Shown here piece by piece: positions 16,319-24,900 of a stretch of DNA of 64,000 nt (its first letter is position 1; each line of letters begins with the position of its first letter). Origin of the DNA: Nonomuraea helvata (GTDB taxonomy: Bacteria > Actinomycetota > Actinomycetes > Streptosporangiales > Streptosporangiaceae); the NCBI RefSeq assembly GCF_039535785.1, contig NZ_BAAAXV010000009.1:2046001-2110000 (forward strand), read 5' to 3'. The notes below the pieces were generated by a model that was given only the letters and a program-made list of their open reading frames with translations, was not told where the DNA came from and did no database searches. A program made the translations under genes and the position numbers.

Positions 16319-17296
16319 TTGCTGCTCATTCTGAGTGAACCCGGCGACGCCACGGTTCACATGGTCCTGCCCAAGCTGAAAGCCCGGGGAGTGGACGTTC
16401 TGTGGTGGGATCCCGGCGAGTATCCGGCCGACGCCCGGCTGACCGCCCGGTTCGACGCGGACGGCGCCCGGCTCGCCCTCGCCAGAGGCGGGGATGTCGT
16501 CGACCTCTCCGCGACGACGGCCGTGTGGTACCGACGCCCCGGTGCCCCGCGCGCCGCGGAGCAGGTCACGGCGGCCGATCTGCGGGATCGCGCCGGGGAG
16601 CTCTCGGAGTGGTTTCTCGAAGGCTTCTGGGACCTGCTGGACGCGCGATGGCTGCCCGGCAGGGAGCCGGTGCTGCGCCGGGCGCACAACAAGCTGGCCC
16701 ACCTGGCCCTGGCCCGGCAACTGGGCTTCGCCGTACCACCGACCACGATCACCAACGATCCGTCCGAGCTCGTGCCTGCCTATGAGCGGGCGGGCGGGCG
16801 GCTGATCGCGAAACCGATAGAGCACACCGCGTTCCAGATCGACGGCGAGGCGCACACCGTGTACACCACCGTGGTGAACCGGAGGGATCTCGTGGGCCGG
16901 AGCCGGATCACCCATGAGCCCACCATCCTGCAGCCGTACGTCGACAAGGCGGTGGAGCTGCGGGTCACGGTGGTCGGGCGCCAGGTCTTCGCCGCCGAGA
17001 TCGCCTCCCAGGACTCGCCTCGTACGCGGGAGGACTGGCGTCACTACGACTTCGACCGCGCCCGGCACAGCGTGCACCACCTGCCCGATGACGTGGCTCG
17101 CCGGTGCGTGGATCTCGTCGCGGCGCTCGGCGTGTCGTTCGGGGCGATCGACCTCATCCTGACTCCCGACGGGGAGTACGTGTTTCTGGAGATCAACCCC
17201 AACGGTCAATGGGGCTGGATCGAAGATCTGACCGGCCTGCCCATCAGCACCGCCATCGCTGACTGGCTCACGGCCAAAGAAACGGACGCGCGATGA
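16319..17296 (+). CDS. ATP-grasp RiPP maturase (MvdD/TgmB-like ligase)
   Basis: 325 residues from TTG 16319, which has GAGGGGGAGAG just upstream. The N-terminal domain (LLLILSEPGDATVHMV) and the middle RRAHNKLAHLALARQLG are typical of microviridin-type and TgmB ATP-grasp ligases. The ATP-grasp core shows LIAKPIEHTAF, ELRVTVVGRQVFAAEI and metal/ATP ligands in FLEINPNGQWGWIE. It would use ATP to activate side-chain carboxylates of the precursor core and form ester or amide crosslinks. Its ATGA stop overlaps the next gene. Confidence 0.88.
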   Translation: MLLILSEPGDATVHMVLPKLKARGVDVLWWDPGEYPADARLTARFDADGARLALARGGDVVDLSATTAVWYRRPGAPRAAEQVTAADLRDRAGELSEWFLEGFWDLLDARWLPGREPVLRRAHNKLAHLALARQLGFAVPPTTITNDPSELVPAYERAGGRLIAKPIEHTAFQIDGEAHTVYTTVVNRRDLVGRSRITHEPTILQPYVDKAVELRVTVVGRQVFAAEIASQDSPRTREDWRHYDFDRARHSVHHLPDDVARRCVDLVAALGVSFGAIDLILTPDGEYVFLEINPNGQWGWIEDLTGLPISTAIADWLTAKETDAR

Positions 17297-18261
17297 CTCA
17301 GTCCTCCCTCGGCCCCGCCCTGGAAAGCGGCGTGAACCTGCTCCGCGGGCTGACCCGGCGGCGCTCCGCGGTGGCGGAGGCACACCGCACCGCCGACGCC
17401 TGGGCCACGGCCCACCCTTCGTTCGCCGCCCAACTCGTGGCCAGCCCGCGCCCCGGATCACCCCTGGTCGATTACGACCTGCTGATCGACGACCCGTCGG
17501 GCGGCACCATCATGCTCGGCGTCCAGGCCGACGACGGGGCGTCCTGGCTTGTCGACCACGCGACACACTGGGCCGCCAGCCGGCTGCTGACCGTGGACGG
17601 GACACCTGTCTCGGTCTCCGAGGCGATGCTCATGCTCCGCTCGCTCACCCGCGCCGGACTGTCGCCGCAGGACGAGCTGGTGCGGTTCTGCCTCCTGCGC
17701 AACGCCGCCGCCAAGGAGCAGGTCAGCCTGGACGAGATCCAGGCGGTCGCCGACAGCTTTCGCAAGCGGCGCGGCCTGACCAGCCGGGACGCGATGAAGG
17801 AGTGGCTGGACCGGATGGGGCTGAGCGCCGAGGCGTTCCATGACCACATGACCGCGAGCGCGAGGGATCACAAGTTCCGGGCCCGGATGCGCGCGGAGCT
17901 CGGTCCCGGGCATCTGGACCGTCATCGTGACCAGTTCGCACGGGTATGGGCGGTCTGGGTGCTTTCGGAGGAGCCGGTCGACGTCGCCGACCTGCACGGC
18001 TCACTTGGGGACCGCTGGGACCTGCAGCTGACCCGGGCCAGGACCTGGTCCGGCGGTCTGCCCGCTCCCCTGCGCGAGACGCCGGTCGGAGGCGGTGTCG
18101 GACCGGTTTCCCACGACGGTCGCTTTCTGACGGGCTTGATCACCGAACGGCAGGAGGCCACGGCGGACGCGGAAACACTGGAGGCCGCGGGACAGGCCGC
18201 CTTCGACCAGTGGCTGGCCGACGCCGCCACGCGAGCGCAGATCACCTGGCATTGGCTTTGA
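17293..18261 (+). CDS. PpiC/SurA-related putative peptide maturation protein
   Basis: 322 residues, overlapping the ATP-grasp stop (ATGA). The N-terminal part (about 1-125) has no motif I recognise. Residues about 130-200 (SLDEIQAVADSFRKRRGL, AMKEWLDRMGLSAEAF) look like the helical parvulin/SurA substrate-binding region. From memory this matches a family described as a PpiC-related peptide maturation protein, found beside ATP-grasp genes and short Gly-Gly peptides. No signal peptide is visible, so it is cytoplasmic. It could chaperone or isomerise the precursor; the reaction is unknown. Confidence 0.7.
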   Translation: MTQSSLGPALESGVNLLRGLTRRRSAVAEAHRTADAWATAHPSFAAQLVASPRPGSPLVDYDLLIDDPSGGTIMLGVQADDGASWLVDHATHWAASRLLTVDGTPVSVSEAMLMLRSLTRAGLSPQDELVRFCLLRNAAAKEQVSLDEIQAVADSFRKRRGLTSRDAMKEWLDRMGLSAEAFHDHMTASARDHKFRARMRAELGPGHLDRHRDQFARVWAVWVLSEEPVDVADLHGSLGDRWDLQLTRARTWSGGLPAPLRETPVGGGVGPVSHDGRFLTGLITERQEATADAETLEAAGQAAFDQWLADAATRAQITWHWL

Positions 18262-18272
18262 TCCGTGGAGGT

Positions 18273-19487
18273 TCAGGGATGCCGTTCAGCCCCTCGCGCC
18301 AGGACGAGGGAGAGCGCGGCGAGGCCGAAGGCGGCCAGCATGATGACGGCCATGGAGACCGTGCCGTCGCCGAGCAGACCCGACAGGGGTGAGGCGGCCG
18401 CGCCGAGGATGAACTGGCTGCCGCCGAGCATGCCGGAGGCCGCTCCGGGAGCGTCGTGGCCGAGTGACTGGACGATGGTCGTGGTGGCGGGCAGCGCCGT
18501 GCCGAGGCCGGCCACGGTGACGAACAGGCAGGCCCAGGTGGCGGCGACGGAACCGCCGGTCGTGACCAGCGACGCGACCAGGGCCGTCGTACCGGAGCCG
18601 GCCACGGCCAGCCCGGCCACGAACAGTGTCTCCGCACGGACGCGGGCGGACAGGCGGCCGAAGAGGACGCTGGAGGCCAGCATGCCGAGGGCGTTGACGG
18701 CGAAGACGAGGCTGTACCGCGTGGCCGAGAGGCCGTAGACGTTCTGGAAGACGAACGTCGAGCCGGCGATGTAGGTGAAGAGCGCGGCCCCGGTGCAGGA
18801 CGCGGCGAGCACGTACCCGACGAGGGCGCGCTGCCTGGCAAGCATCGCGATGGCCTTGACCACGCCGGTCACGCCACCCGATCGTCTGCGGGCGGCAGGC
18901 AGGCTCTCCGGCACCCAGGCGAGGAGGCCCGCGATCAGCAGGACGCCGTAGCCCGCCAGCGCGGCGAAGACGAGGCGCCAGGAGCCGACGCCGAGGATGG
19001 CCCCGCCGAGCACCGGCGCGGCCACCGGGGCCATGAACACGATCGCGGACAGGGTCGCGAAGCGGCGACCCGCCTCGGGGGTGCCGTGGAAGTGGTCGGT
19101 CAGCACGGCCCGGGCGACCACCATGCCCGCCGCCCCGGCGATCCCCTGTAACAGCCGCGCCGCGTCGAAGATCTCGATGCTGGGGGAGGCGGCACAGGCC
19201 AGCGACAGCACCGTGAACAGCACGGCGCCGGCCAGCAGGACGCGGCGGCGGCCCACGGCGTCGCTGACCGGGCCCAGGAGGAGCTGCCCCGCGGCGAGCC
19301 CGACGAGAAAGGCCGTCAGCGACAGCTGGACCGAGGAGGCCGCGGTGCCGAAGGATCTGGCCAGGCCGGGGAAGCCGGGCACGTACATGTCGATGGCCAG
19401 CGGAGCGACTGCGGTGAGGGCCGCGAGCACGAGGATGAGCCGGCCGGTGCGCTTCTGACCGGTGGCCGGAGCCTGGTTCTGGGACAT
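18273..19487 (-). CDS. MFS drug exporter, Bcr/CflA-like
   Basis: 404 residues with about 12 membrane segments. AIDMYVPGFPGLARSFG after segment 1 and GPVSDAVGRRRVLLAG between segments 2 and 3 are the Bcr/CflA (DHA1) forms of the MFS motifs. It is convergent with the RiPP genes (12-base gap) and divergent from the KAS III-like gene. It could export the peptide product, but Bcr/CflA proteins usually move small drugs, so the link is only positional. Confidence 0.92.
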   Translation of the reverse strand: MSQNQAPATGQKRTGRLILVLAALTAVAPLAIDMYVPGFPGLARSFGTAASSVQLSLTAFLVGLAAGQLLLGPVSDAVGRRRVLLAGAVLFTVLSLACAASPSIEIFDAARLLQGIAGAAGMVVARAVLTDHFHGTPEAGRRFATLSAIVFMAPVAAPVLGGAILGVGSWRLVFAALAGYGVLLIAGLLAWVPESLPAARRRSGGVTGVVKAIAMLARQRALVGYVLAASCTGAALFTYIAGSTFVFQNVYGLSATRYSLVFAVNALGMLASSVLFGRLSARVRAETLFVAGLAVAGSGTTALVASLVTTGGSVAATWACLFVTVAGLGTALPATTTIVQSLGHDAPGAASGMLGGSQFILGAAASPLSGLLGDGTVSMAVIMLAAFGLAALSLVLARGAERHP

Positions 19488-19553
19488 GGGTGTGATCCTC
19501 AGCGGTGAAGATTATGCATGGTTCGTGCGAAGAATGACACCACTAGTCATAGA

Positions 19554-19568
19554 TAATCCCTTGGATTA
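19554..19568. promoter_or_regulatory. Candidate operator in the MFS/KAS III divergent promoter
   Basis: A perfect inverted repeat TAATCC-CTT-GGATTA lies in the AT-rich centre of the 203-base gap between two divergent genes. Such a site suits a dimeric repressor of either gene. No dedicated local regulator gene is adjacent, so its binding protein is unknown. Confidence 0.5.
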
Positions 19569-19690
19569 ACATCGGCGCTGATCGCCCCCCGGACATATTT
19601 GTCAACGTTCAGGGCTCGCTTTTCCCCAGCAGAGGGTTATTCGTTCCACCCCGCCCCGCGCCGCAGCATGCCGCGCTGAAGGAGGACGGA

Positions 19691-20725
19691 TTGCGTACAC
19701 CCGGCGTGTACCTGCGTAGTATCGGCGTGCATCTGCCACCGGTGGTCACCATCGAGACAGCCGTCGCCGAGGGCCGCTATCCGGCCGACGAGGTGGAGTA
19801 CTTCCGCCTGCGCGGTGCGGCGGTGGCCGGCGACGTGCCGGCTCCGGAGCTCGCGCTCCGTGCGGCCCGGCACGCGTTCGAGCGCTCCGGCGGGATGTCA
19901 CCGCGCGACCTGGACCTCATGCTGTACACCGACGTCTGGCACCAGGGGCCGGAGGGCTGGCAGCCGCAGCTCTACCTGCAGCAGCACCTGGTCGGCGGCG
20001 ACGTCCTGGCGGTCGAGCTGCGGCACGGCTGCTGCGGGCTGTTCAGCGCGCTGCAGCTCACCGCCGGCTACCTGCGGCGGGGCGGCGCCGCGCTGCTGGT
20101 CGGCGCCGACAACCACGGCAGCCCGCTGGTCGACCGGTGGCGCATGATGGAGGGGTACGTGGTGGGCGACGCCGGGTGCGCGCTGCTGGTCACCACGGGC
20201 ACGGGCTTCGCGGAGCTGCGGTCGGTCAACGTGACCGTGCTGCCGGAAGCCGAGGCGGTCAACGACGGCGGCGTGCCGATGTGGCCGCCGGACGCGACCA
20301 TCGGCCGGCCGCTCGACTTCACCTCCCGTCACCGTGAGTTCCGCAAGCGGCTGCTGGCCCGCGACGGTGCCGGCGTCATGCTGTCGATCCAGTCGACGCT
20401 GATGAAGCAGGTCGACCGCACGCTCCAGGAGGCGGGGATCACGCTCGACGAGGTGGCGCGCGTGGCGTTCCCGCACGGGCGCTGGGACAACGTGGAGGAG
20501 CGGGTGAGCTGGCTAGGGCTGACCCTGGCCGACACCACCTGGGACTACGGCGCCGGCATCGGCCACCTCGGGGTCAGCGACCAGTTCGTCGCTCTCGACC
20601 ACCTGCTGGCCACCGGGGCGCTGGCTCCCGGCGACTACGTGCTGCTCATCGGGGTGGGCGCCGGCAAGACCTTGGCCTGCGCCGTCCTGCGGATCCTCGA
20701 CATTCCCGAGGAGTACGGCCTCTGA
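19691..20725 (+). CDS. KAS III (FabH)-like thiolase-fold enzyme
   Basis: 344 residues from TTG 19691 with GAAGGAGGA before it. The thiolase-fold nucleophile is in RHGCCGLFSALQ. The catalytic histidine is probably in AFPHGRWDN. The usual Asn of the FabH GNTS-type motif is not seen; the corresponding place reads DYGAGIGHLG. This departure is common in KAS III relatives that transfer acyl groups to O or N acceptors instead of condensing with malonyl-ACP. No ACP or other fatty-acid gene is adjacent. A role in tailoring a secondary metabolite is inference. Confidence 0.8.
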   Translation: MRTPGVYLRSIGVHLPPVVTIETAVAEGRYPADEVEYFRLRGAAVAGDVPAPELALRAARHAFERSGGMSPRDLDLMLYTDVWHQGPEGWQPQLYLQQHLVGGDVLAVELRHGCCGLFSALQLTAGYLRRGGAALLVGADNHGSPLVDRWRMMEGYVVGDAGCALLVTTGTGFAELRSVNVTVLPEAEAVNDGGVPMWPPDATIGRPLDFTSRHREFRKRLLARDGAGVMLSIQSTLMKQVDRTLQEAGITLDEVARVAFPHGRWDNVEERVSWLGLTLADTTWDYGAGIGHLGVSDQFVALDHLLATGALAPGDYVLLIGVGAGKTLACAVLRILDIPEEYGL

Positions 20726-20818
20726 GAGGGATTGAACTCTCGGATTCGTCCAATTTTCAAACTTTTCACCCAGTCAGAGGGTGTGTGACCACGCGGAGAC
20801 ACTTTTCGGCTGCGCCAT

Positions 20819-22108
20819 GTGGTCATAAAAAATCGCCCGAAACACCGGTGCTCCCCGGCACACTACGTGATGCCGAAATATCGCCTATGCCGTTGGACGG
20901 CACGGGCGGCACTCGTACCGACCCGATCGGAGCACGACATCAAGACCTCACAAGACCTCGGGAATCGCCGGCGCTTACCCCTCATCCGCGCGTTCGTCCG
21001 GAGCTCCTTCTCCGCCGCCGTCGCCCTCGTCGCCCTCGCCGCCGCCCTTTCCACGAGCGTCGCCGGCGGCGACTTGCGTACGCGCGGTGCGGAGGAGGCG
21101 GTGAGCGCCATCGACGCCCGGCCCAACGACGGCTCCGGCTACTGGCCGGACTTCTCGAACACCGGCTACGCCAACACGCCGGCCAACGCCGGAGGTCTGG
21201 GGCTGGGCGCGTACCCGGGCAAGCTCACCGACTACGCGGCGGGCATGAGCGCCGACAAACCGCTGAGGCTCGAGTTCCCGGACAACAGCGTCATCTCCTA
21301 CAAGCGCTTCCTCGGCCTGAAGGTGCTGATCTACGGCGACAACCTCACGTTCGTCGGCTGCCTGTTCGAGGGCACCGACCCCAACGACAACCTCGTCCAG
21401 ATCTACTCGGACAACAACATCAAGTTCCTCTACTCGACGTTCAAGCCGAGCTCGTACGCGATGCCGCCCGGCAACGACGGCACCGTCTCGTCGTCCCACA
21501 CCAAGCCTGGCACGCCCTTCGAAGATTCCTGGCAGCTCGCCACGACGATGAAGGAAGCCGTGGCCGTCATGGACCACAACGACATCTGGGGCAACGCCGG
21601 CATGATCATGGTGACGGGTTTCCCGGACCGCCCGTCGACTTGGACGAACAACTACATCCACGACATGGCCGATACGTCGCACGACGAATACCACCACGAC
21701 GGCATAGGCCCGCAGAGCGAAGGCAACGGCGGCCCCATGATCGTCCACCACAACACCCTGGCCTCCCTGGGCAACACCAACGGCCTGGCCCTGCAGGGCA
21801 GCGGCGTGTACGACCACATCTCGGTCACGGACAACTACGTCTCCGGCTGGGGTTACGCCTTGCACATCGGCGACGTCAACAACGCCACCAACATCACCGT
21901 CACCGGCAACGTCTTCTCGGCCGAACTCGAGCAGCTTTACGGCTTCCTGTACGGCAACATCTGGGGCGGTTCGGCGCGTGGCTCCACCTGGCGCGGCAAC
22001 CTCATCCAGGCCCGTACGGGCGACGACAACAAGCACTACACGACGGCCGACCACGGCAGATACCTGTGGCCGACCGGTGAGACCCACACCACCGACTACA
22101 CGGGCTGA
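20819..22108 (+). CDS. Secreted right-handed parallel beta-helix protein
   Basis: The frame gives 429 residues, but the first 60 or so have weak coding character and the real start may lie later. A basic-hydrophobic signal (RAFVRSSFSAAVALVALAAA) is at about residues 59-82. The mature part has beta-helix turns: FVGCLFEGTD, IKFLYSTFKPS, VAVMDHNDIWG, PMIVHHNTLASL, ISVTDNYVSGWG, ITVTGNVFSAEL. This fold occurs in polysaccharide lyases and hydrolases. A His-rich stretch (SHDEYHHDGIG) may bind metal or be catalytic. The substrate is unknown. Confidence 0.75.
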   Translation: MVIKNRPKHRCSPAHYVMPKYRLCRWTARAALVPTRSEHDIKTSQDLGNRRRLPLIRAFVRSSFSAAVALVALAAALSTSVAGGDLRTRGAEEAVSAIDARPNDGSGYWPDFSNTGYANTPANAGGLGLGAYPGKLTDYAAGMSADKPLRLEFPDNSVISYKRFLGLKVLIYGDNLTFVGCLFEGTDPNDNLVQIYSDNNIKFLYSTFKPSSYAMPPGNDGTVSSSHTKPGTPFEDSWQLATTMKEAVAVMDHNDIWGNAGMIMVTGFPDRPSTWTNNYIHDMADTSHDEYHHDGIGPQSEGNGGPMIVHHNTLASLGNTNGLALQGSGVYDHISVTDNYVSGWGYALHIGDVNNATNITVTGNVFSAELEQLYGFLYGNIWGGSARGSTWRGNLIQARTGDDNKHYTTADHGRYLWPTGETHTTDYTG

Positions 22109-22129
22109 GCCCTTCCCCGCGTGACGCCC

Positions 22130-22176
22130 GCCTCGCCGCTCTGCGTGAGCCACTCCGGGCCGGGAAGCGGCGAGGC
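22130..22176. terminator. Bidirectional terminator-like hairpin
   Basis: A perfect 11-bp stem (GCCTCGCCGCT at 22130-22140 with AGCGGCGAGGC at 22166-22176) closes a 25-base loop. It lies between the ends of the convergent beta-helix gene and the threonine ammonia-lyase gene and could end transcription from both sides. Confidence 0.6.
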
Positions 22177-22177
22177 C

Positions 22178-23428
22178 TCAGAGAATGAACGTGAACAGTG
22201 GCGAGCCCGGGGGGATGCGCTCCACCGTGAGCGGGCCGGCCTTCATCCGGAACAGGAGACTGTCGAGGTCGCCGGCCCGCTCGAGCTCGATGCCGACCAG
22301 CGCCGGGCCCGTTTCGCGGTTGTTCTTCTTGACGTACTCGAAGGCGATGATGTCCTCGCCCTCTCCCAGAACCTCGTCCAGGAAGTGCCGCAGGGCACCC
22401 GGGCGCTGCGGGAAGGTCACCAGGAAGTAGTGCCGCAGCCCGATGTGCACAAGCGAGCGCTCCAGCACCTCGTTGTACCGGCTGACGTCGTTGTTGCCGC
22501 CCGACACCACGCACACCACCGGCCCGCCGGAGGCGTACGGCAAGAGCTCGCGGGCCGCGGCACCCGCGAGAGCTCCGGCGGGTTCTGCGATGATGCCGTC
22601 GGTCTGGTAGAGATCCAGCATCTCGGTGCACACAGCACCCTCATCGACCGCGATGACCTCGTCGACCAGATCCTTGACCAGGGGGAACGTGGCGTCTCCC
22701 ACTCTTCCGACGGCGGCGCCGTCCACGAAGGTGTCCAACTCGGGCAGGGCGAGAGGCCCGCCGTGATCGAGGGCCGCGCGCATGCTGGCCGCTCCTGCGG
22801 GTTCGGCGCCCACGATGCGGGTGGCAGGTGAGTGCTCGCGCAGCCAGACGGCGATCCCGCTGATCAGGCCGCCTCCACCGACCGGGACGACCACGGTGTG
22901 CGGCGCCTCCCCGCACTGCGCCAGGATCTCCAGGCCGACCGTCCCTTGCCCGGCCATCGTCCTGACGTCGTCGAACGGATGCACGTAGACGGCACCGGTG
23001 CGTTCGCTGTCGGCGTGCGCGGCGCTGCTCGCCTCGTCGTAGGAGCCGCCGCCGACCACGACCTCCACCCGGTCGCCGCCGAGCGCCGCGATGCGCTCGC
23101 GCTTCTGCCGTGGCGTGGTGGACGGGACGTACACCCGCCCACTGATCCCCAGACGGGCGCAGGCGAACGCGACGCCCTGCCCGTGGTTGCCCGCGCTCGC
23201 GCAGACCACGCCGCGCCGCCGTTCCTCATCCGTGAGCGAGGCGATCAGGTTGAACGCCCCGCGTACCTTGTAGGAGCGGCAGACCTGCGCGTCCTCGCGT
23301 TTGAGCAGCACTTGACCGCCAAGTAGGTCGGACAGCCGCTGGTTCGGCTCGAGTGCGGTGTGGCGTATCACCGGCCGCAGCCGTTCGGCCGCCTGGCTGA
23401 TCAGCCTGGCGGTGAGGCGGTCGGTCAT
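22178..23428 (-). CDS. ilvA: Threonine ammonia-lyase (threonine dehydratase)
   Basis: 416 residues from the ATG at 23428 (MTDRLTARLI). It is a PLP fold-type II enzyme: the cofactor lysine is in CRSYKVRGAFNL, the substrate loop is CASAGNHGQGVAF, and the phosphate-binding glycine loop is VPVGGGGLI. The C-terminal ~85 residues (HYFLVTFPQRPGALRHFL) form a single ACT-like regulatory domain, as in the roughly 400-residue actinobacterial form. It converts threonine to 2-oxobutanoate, feeding isoleucine synthesis in the cytoplasm. It stands alone, without other ilv genes. A leader attenuator was not found. Confidence 0.95.
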   Translation of the reverse strand: MTDRLTARLISQAAERLRPVIRHTALEPNQRLSDLLGGQVLLKREDAQVCRSYKVRGAFNLIASLTDEERRRGVVCASAGNHGQGVAFACARLGISGRVYVPSTTPRQKRERIAALGGDRVEVVVGGGSYDEASSAAHADSERTGAVYVHPFDDVRTMAGQGTVGLEILAQCGEAPHTVVVPVGGGGLISGIAVWLREHSPATRIVGAEPAGAASMRAALDHGGPLALPELDTFVDGAAVGRVGDATFPLVKDLVDEVIAVDEGAVCTEMLDLYQTDGIIAEPAGALAGAAARELLPYASGGPVVCVVSGGNNDVSRYNEVLERSLVHIGLRHYFLVTFPQRPGALRHFLDEVLGEGEDIIAFEYVKKNNRETGPALVGIELERAGDLDSLLFRMKAGPLTVERIPPGSPLFTFIL

Positions 23429-23597
23429 GCACACTCCTGGCACAGCGGTGGATCAAGGGATGGTGGCGGGGCGTGTCGTAGTGGCGCACGGTCGCAGCCG
23501 AACAGACGATCGCCGGGAACGGTGCTCGCCGCCGGTCGAGCACACCGGTCTCAACGACCCCACCAAGCCATGCTATTCCCGCAGCGCCCGCCTCTCA

Positions 23598-23626
23598 GCC
23601 GGGCGGCGCCTGGATCGCCGCCCGGC
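23598..23626 (-). terminator. Hairpin terminator after the ABC-permease operon
   Basis: A perfect 11-bp stem (GCCGGGCGGCG at 23598-23608 with CGCCGCCCGGC at 23616-23626) closes a 7-base loop about 80 bases past the permease stop. It separates the TCS-ABC operon from the promoter of the threonine ammonia-lyase gene. Confidence 0.65.
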
Positions 23627-23703
23627 CTGCCGCTGCCGAATGCTGCCCGACGACCCTCCGGTGATCTTCAAGTCGCACGGGCACCTCGTCCGGGTCATCG
23701 TCG

Positions 23704-24900
23704 TCACGGAGTAGCGAGCGCCTCCGTCGGTGACATCCGCGCGGCGCGTACGGCCGGATAGAAGCCCGCGACGCCGCCGATGATCAGCGTGGCGAAGACG
23801 CCGCCGAGCATCGCCCAGAGCGGCACGGTCGCGGGCCAGCCCTGCAAGCCCGCGTAGGCCGCCGTGACGCCGATGCCGAGCAGCACGCCGCCCACGCCGC
23901 CGATGGCCGACAGCAGCAGCGACTCGGCCAGGAACTGCACCCTGACCTGGCCGCGCGTGGCCCCCAGCGAGCGGCGCAGGCCGATCTCCGCTCGCCGCTC
24001 GAGCACCGAGATGACCATCGTGTTGGCCACGCCCACGCCGCCCACCAGCAGCGCGACGCCGCCGAGGCCGAGCAGGAGCGCGTTCAGCGTGGCGTCGGTG
24101 GCCTGCTTGGCGGCCAGCACGTCCGACGGTCTGGAGACCTCGACCTCGTTGGGCTTCTCGGGGTTCGCGGTCGCGGCGAGCACGTCGCGCACGGCGACGA
24201 CGGACGCCTCCTGTGCCCTGGTGTAGATCGTGGTCGGGTAGCCGTCGAAGCCGAGCCGCTCCTCGGCGACCGGCCAGCCGACCAGGGCGGCCGTGTCCAG
24301 TTCGGGGGCGAGTGGCGCGGGTGCGAGCACGCCCACGACGGTGAACCACCGCCCGCCCAGCCACACGCGCTGGTCCGGGCCGGCCTGGACGACGCCGAGC
24401 CGGTCGGCCGCCTTGGCGCCGAGCACGGTCGTCGGGTAGCGATGGGTGGCCTCGTTCAGCCAGGCGCCGCTCGCGACGGTGGCGCCGACGTCCTGGAGCA
24501 GGTCGAGCCGGGCGGCGGTGACGGAGAGGCTGCTGGTCTGGGCCGCGGGGATGTGGTCGTTGCGGTACACCTTGGCCGGGGCCGTGCCGGTGGCGGTGAC
24601 CGCGGTGACAGGCTCGATCTGGCCGATCATGCCTTCGGCCTCCGCGGGCAGGTGCGACGCCTCGCCGAACAGGGACTGGCCGGGCGAGACGGTGAGCAGG
24701 TTCGTGCCGAGCGCTTCGAGCTGCCGGTTGAGGTCCTCCTGGCTGGAGGCGGAGATGCCGACGACGCCGAGCATGGCCGCGATGCCGATGGCGATGCCGA
24801 GCGCCGACAGGAACACCCGCAGCGGCCTGGCCCGCAGGCCCGCCCCGCCGACCCTGATCACGTCGCGCGGCCGCATGCGGGCCGCTACCAGGGCGGTCAC
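23704..24900 (-). CDS. ABC transporter permease, MacB/FtsX family
   Basis: 398 residues from GTG 24900, overlapping the ATPase stop (GTGA). Layout: one N-terminal membrane segment (VFLSALGIAIGIAAMLGV), a large extracytoplasmic domain (about 50-270), then three C-terminal segments with the FtsX-domain pattern NTMVISVLERRAEIGLRRS LGA. MacB-like permeases do not carry a substrate through the membrane in the ordinary way. They transmit ATP hydrolysis to an extracytoplasmic partner, here presumably the membrane-fusion protein encoded two genes upstream. Confidence 0.93.
   Translation of the reverse strand: MTALVAARMRPRDVIRVGGAGLRARPLRVFLSALGIAIGIAAMLGVVGISASSQEDLNRQLEALGTNLLTVSPGQSLFGEASHLPAEAEGMIGQIEPVTAVTATGTAPAKVYRNDHIPAAQTSSLSVTAARLDLLQDVGATVASGAWLNEATHRYPTTVLGAKAADRLGVVQAGPDQRVWLGGRWFTVVGVLAPAPLAPELDTAALVGWPVAEERLGFDGYPTTIYTRAQEASVVAVRDVLAATANPEKPNEVEVSRPSDVLAAKQATDATLNALLLGLGGVALLVGGVGVANTMVISVLERRAEIGLRRSLGATRGQVRVQFLAESLLLSAIGGVGGVLLGIGVTAAYAGLQGWPATVPLWAMLGGVFATLIIGGVAGFYPAVRAARMSPTEALATP

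Noticed and set aside
23429..23597. Isoleucine/threonine attenuator or riboswitch before the threonine ammonia-lyase gene
   Set aside because: No leader peptide rich in Ile/Thr and no recognisable T-box or other conserved RNA pattern was found.
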